The notes below the pieces were generated by a model that was not told the origin of the DNA, searched no databases, and saw nothing but the letters and a program-made list of their open reading frames with translations. The translations under genes and the position numbers were made by a program. A stretch of DNA of 38,225 nucleotides from Thiohalobacter sp. (lineage in GTDB: Bacteria; Pseudomonadota; Gammaproteobacteria; DSM-19610), in contig JALSRI010000179.1 of the NCBI GenBank assembly GCA_026984835.1, positions 1 to 38,225 on the forward strand, given 5' to 3'. Positions 37,051 through 38,225 of this stretch are shown in pieces. Within the stretch, counting starts at the first letter, position 1. The number at the start of each line of letters is the position of its first letter.

Positions 37051-38225
37051 ATGCTGCAGGCATTGAACGAAAAGATCACCGGCTGGCTGGGCTGGATCAT
37101 CATCGGGCTCATCATCGTCACCTTCGCCCTGTTCGGACTCGGTTCCTATCTGCAGGACAAGGCGCGCGCCTACGCGGCCAGGGTGAACGATGTGGAGATC
37201 TCTACCCAGCAGCTGCAACGCGCCTACCAGCAGCAGCGCGCCCGGCTCGAACGCATGCTGGGCGATGCCTACGACCCGGCCCGCATCGATGAAGACCTGC
37301 TGCGCAAGCGTGCACTGGATGTGCTGATACAGCGCGTGCTGCTTCTGCAGGAGGCCGAACGCCAGGGGCTGACCATCAGCGACGCCTACCTGGCGGCCTT
37401 TATCCATGCCATTCCCGAACTGCAGGAAGACGGCAAGTTCTCGAAGAAGCGCTACCAGCGTATCCTGTTCCAGCAGGGTCTGACGCCGGCAGCCTTCGAG
37501 GCGGATACCCGCCAGCGCCTGCTGGTCAGCCAGCTCGTCGACGGGGTGGGGCGCACCACGCTGGTGACGCCGCGGGAACTGGGCGACGCCTGGCGGTTGC
37601 AGGCGCAGAAGCGCGACTTCGCCTACCTGATCGTGGCCGCTGCGCCCTTCGAGGCCACTGCCAGTGTGGATGACGCGGATGTACAGGCCTATTACGACAG
37701 CCACAGGGCCGAGTTCGTGGCACCGGAGAAGGTGCGCATCGACTACCTGCGTCTGCGCCTCGACGACCTGGCGAAGCAGGTCGAAGTCACCGAAGACGAA
37801 CTCCGCGCCGAGTACGAGGCGCGCAAGACCACGCTGGCGAGCGAGGAACAGCGCCGCGCCAGCCATATCCTCATTGCTGTCGATGCCGATGCCGACGCGG
37901 CGACCCGCGAGGCTGCGCGCCGCAAGGCGCAGGAAATCCTGGAACGTGCCCGGGCGGGCGAGGATTTCGCGGTGCTGGCGAAGAAATACTCGGCCGACAA
38001 GGCATCCGCGGCCAAGGGCGGCGATCTCGGCTTCTTCGGCAAGGGCGTCATGATGCCGGCTTTCGAGAAAGCCGTGTTCGGCATGCAGAAGGGCCAGGTC
38101 AGCGACATCGTCGAAACCGATTTCGGTTACCACATCATCATGCTGACGGATATCCGCGGCAGCTCCATTCCCTCTTTCGAGAAGGCGCGCGCCGAGCTGG
38201 AGAAGGACCTGCGGCTGCGCAAGGC
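37051..38225 (+). CDS. ppiD: Periplasmic folding chaperone PpiD (partial, 3' end outside)
   Basis: The first 391 residues are present and the frame runs off the window. PpiD is anchored in the inner membrane and helps newly exported proteins at the Sec translocon. The anchor is at about residues 12-31 (LGWIIIGLIIVTFALFGLGS). A SurA-like N-terminal region (about 45-200, with VLIQRVLLLQEAERQGLTIS) follows. A parvulin-type domain starts near residue 266 (RRASHILIAVD ... GEDFAVLAKKYS ... GGDLGFFGKG). The ATG at 37051 is preceded by CGGGAATACC. hupB-ppiD is a conserved pair, here split by two tRNAs and a terminator. Confidence 0.95.
   Translation, partial: MLQALNEKITGWLGWIIIGLIIVTFALFGLGSYLQDKARAYAARVNDVEISTQQLQRAYQQQRARLERMLGDAYDPARIDEDLLRKRALDVLIQRVLLLQEAERQGLTISDAYLAAFIHAIPELQEDGKFSKKRYQRILFQQGLTPAAFEADTRQRLLVSQLVDGVGRTTLVTPRELGDAWRLQAQKRDFAYLIVAAAPFEATASVDDADVQAYYDSHRAEFVAPEKVRIDYLRLRLDDLAKQVEVTEDELRAEYEARKTTLASEEQRRASHILIAVDADADAATREAARRKAQEILERARAGEDFAVLAKKYSADKASAAKGGDLGFFGKGVMMPAFEKAVFGMQKGQVSDIVETDFGYHIIMLTDIRGSSIPSFEKARAELEKDLRLRK

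Overview
The window is GC-rich chromosomal DNA from a gammaproteobacterium. The gene order leuC-leuD-leuB-asd-fimV-truA-trpF...accD-folC-dedD-cvpA-purF-metZ and the block tRNAs-tig-clpP-clpX-lon-hupB-ppiD are classic for this class. The protein character (very high GC, REP-like palindromes, a lone SAM-II leader) suggests a Chromatiales/Ectothiorhodospiraceae-like lineage, but no rRNA or other marker fixes the taxon. Nearly every gene is housekeeping. There are no phage genes, insertion sequences with transposases or CRISPR arrays, and no stretch over 300 bases lacks a gene.

Layout: (1) 1-3228, leucine synthesis (leuC end, leuD, leuB) and asd, interrupted by palindromic repeats. (2) 3338-7423, fimV, a CbiM-like permease and truA. 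(3) 7623-13911, trpF-trpB-trpA, accD, folC, dedD and cvpA, with three palindromic intergenic elements. (4) 13926-17526, purF, then a compact promoter, SAM-II riboswitch and terminator leader driving metZ, then a SIMPL-domain protein. (5) 17520-22474, a more accessory stretch: a small unknown protein on the minus strand, a glycerate 2-kinase, a DUF1538 remnant, a DUF455 ferritin-like protein with a secreted partner, and a minus-strand pair of cyclophilin and lpxH. (6) 22578-29294, gltX, cysS, a small membrane protein coupled to a GGDEF/EAL protein, and folD. (7) 29472-38225, five tRNAs (Pro, Arg, His, Lys, Leu), tig, clpP, clpX, lon, hupB, tRNA-Val, tRNA-Asp and the start of ppiD: a protein quality-control island.

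The most interesting signals are regulatory and structural. The metZ leader contains a very good SAM-II aptamer whose conserved 3' element can also form an antiterminator, which gives a readable transcription-attenuation model. The lon gene has a near-perfect sigma-32 promoter, and its transcript should start with a 30-nt hairpin. Three dispersed inverted-repeat elements have two kinds of arms but share a central GCGCAGCG core. The cvpA gene is preceded by a possible leaderless 17-codon ORF coupled to its start codon. The EAL domain of the c-di-GMP protein has lost two catalytic residues while its GGDEF motif is intact.

Long antisense ORFs are common here because of the GC bias. I treat them as shadows. 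All functional calls rest on motif recognition by eye; no database search was run.
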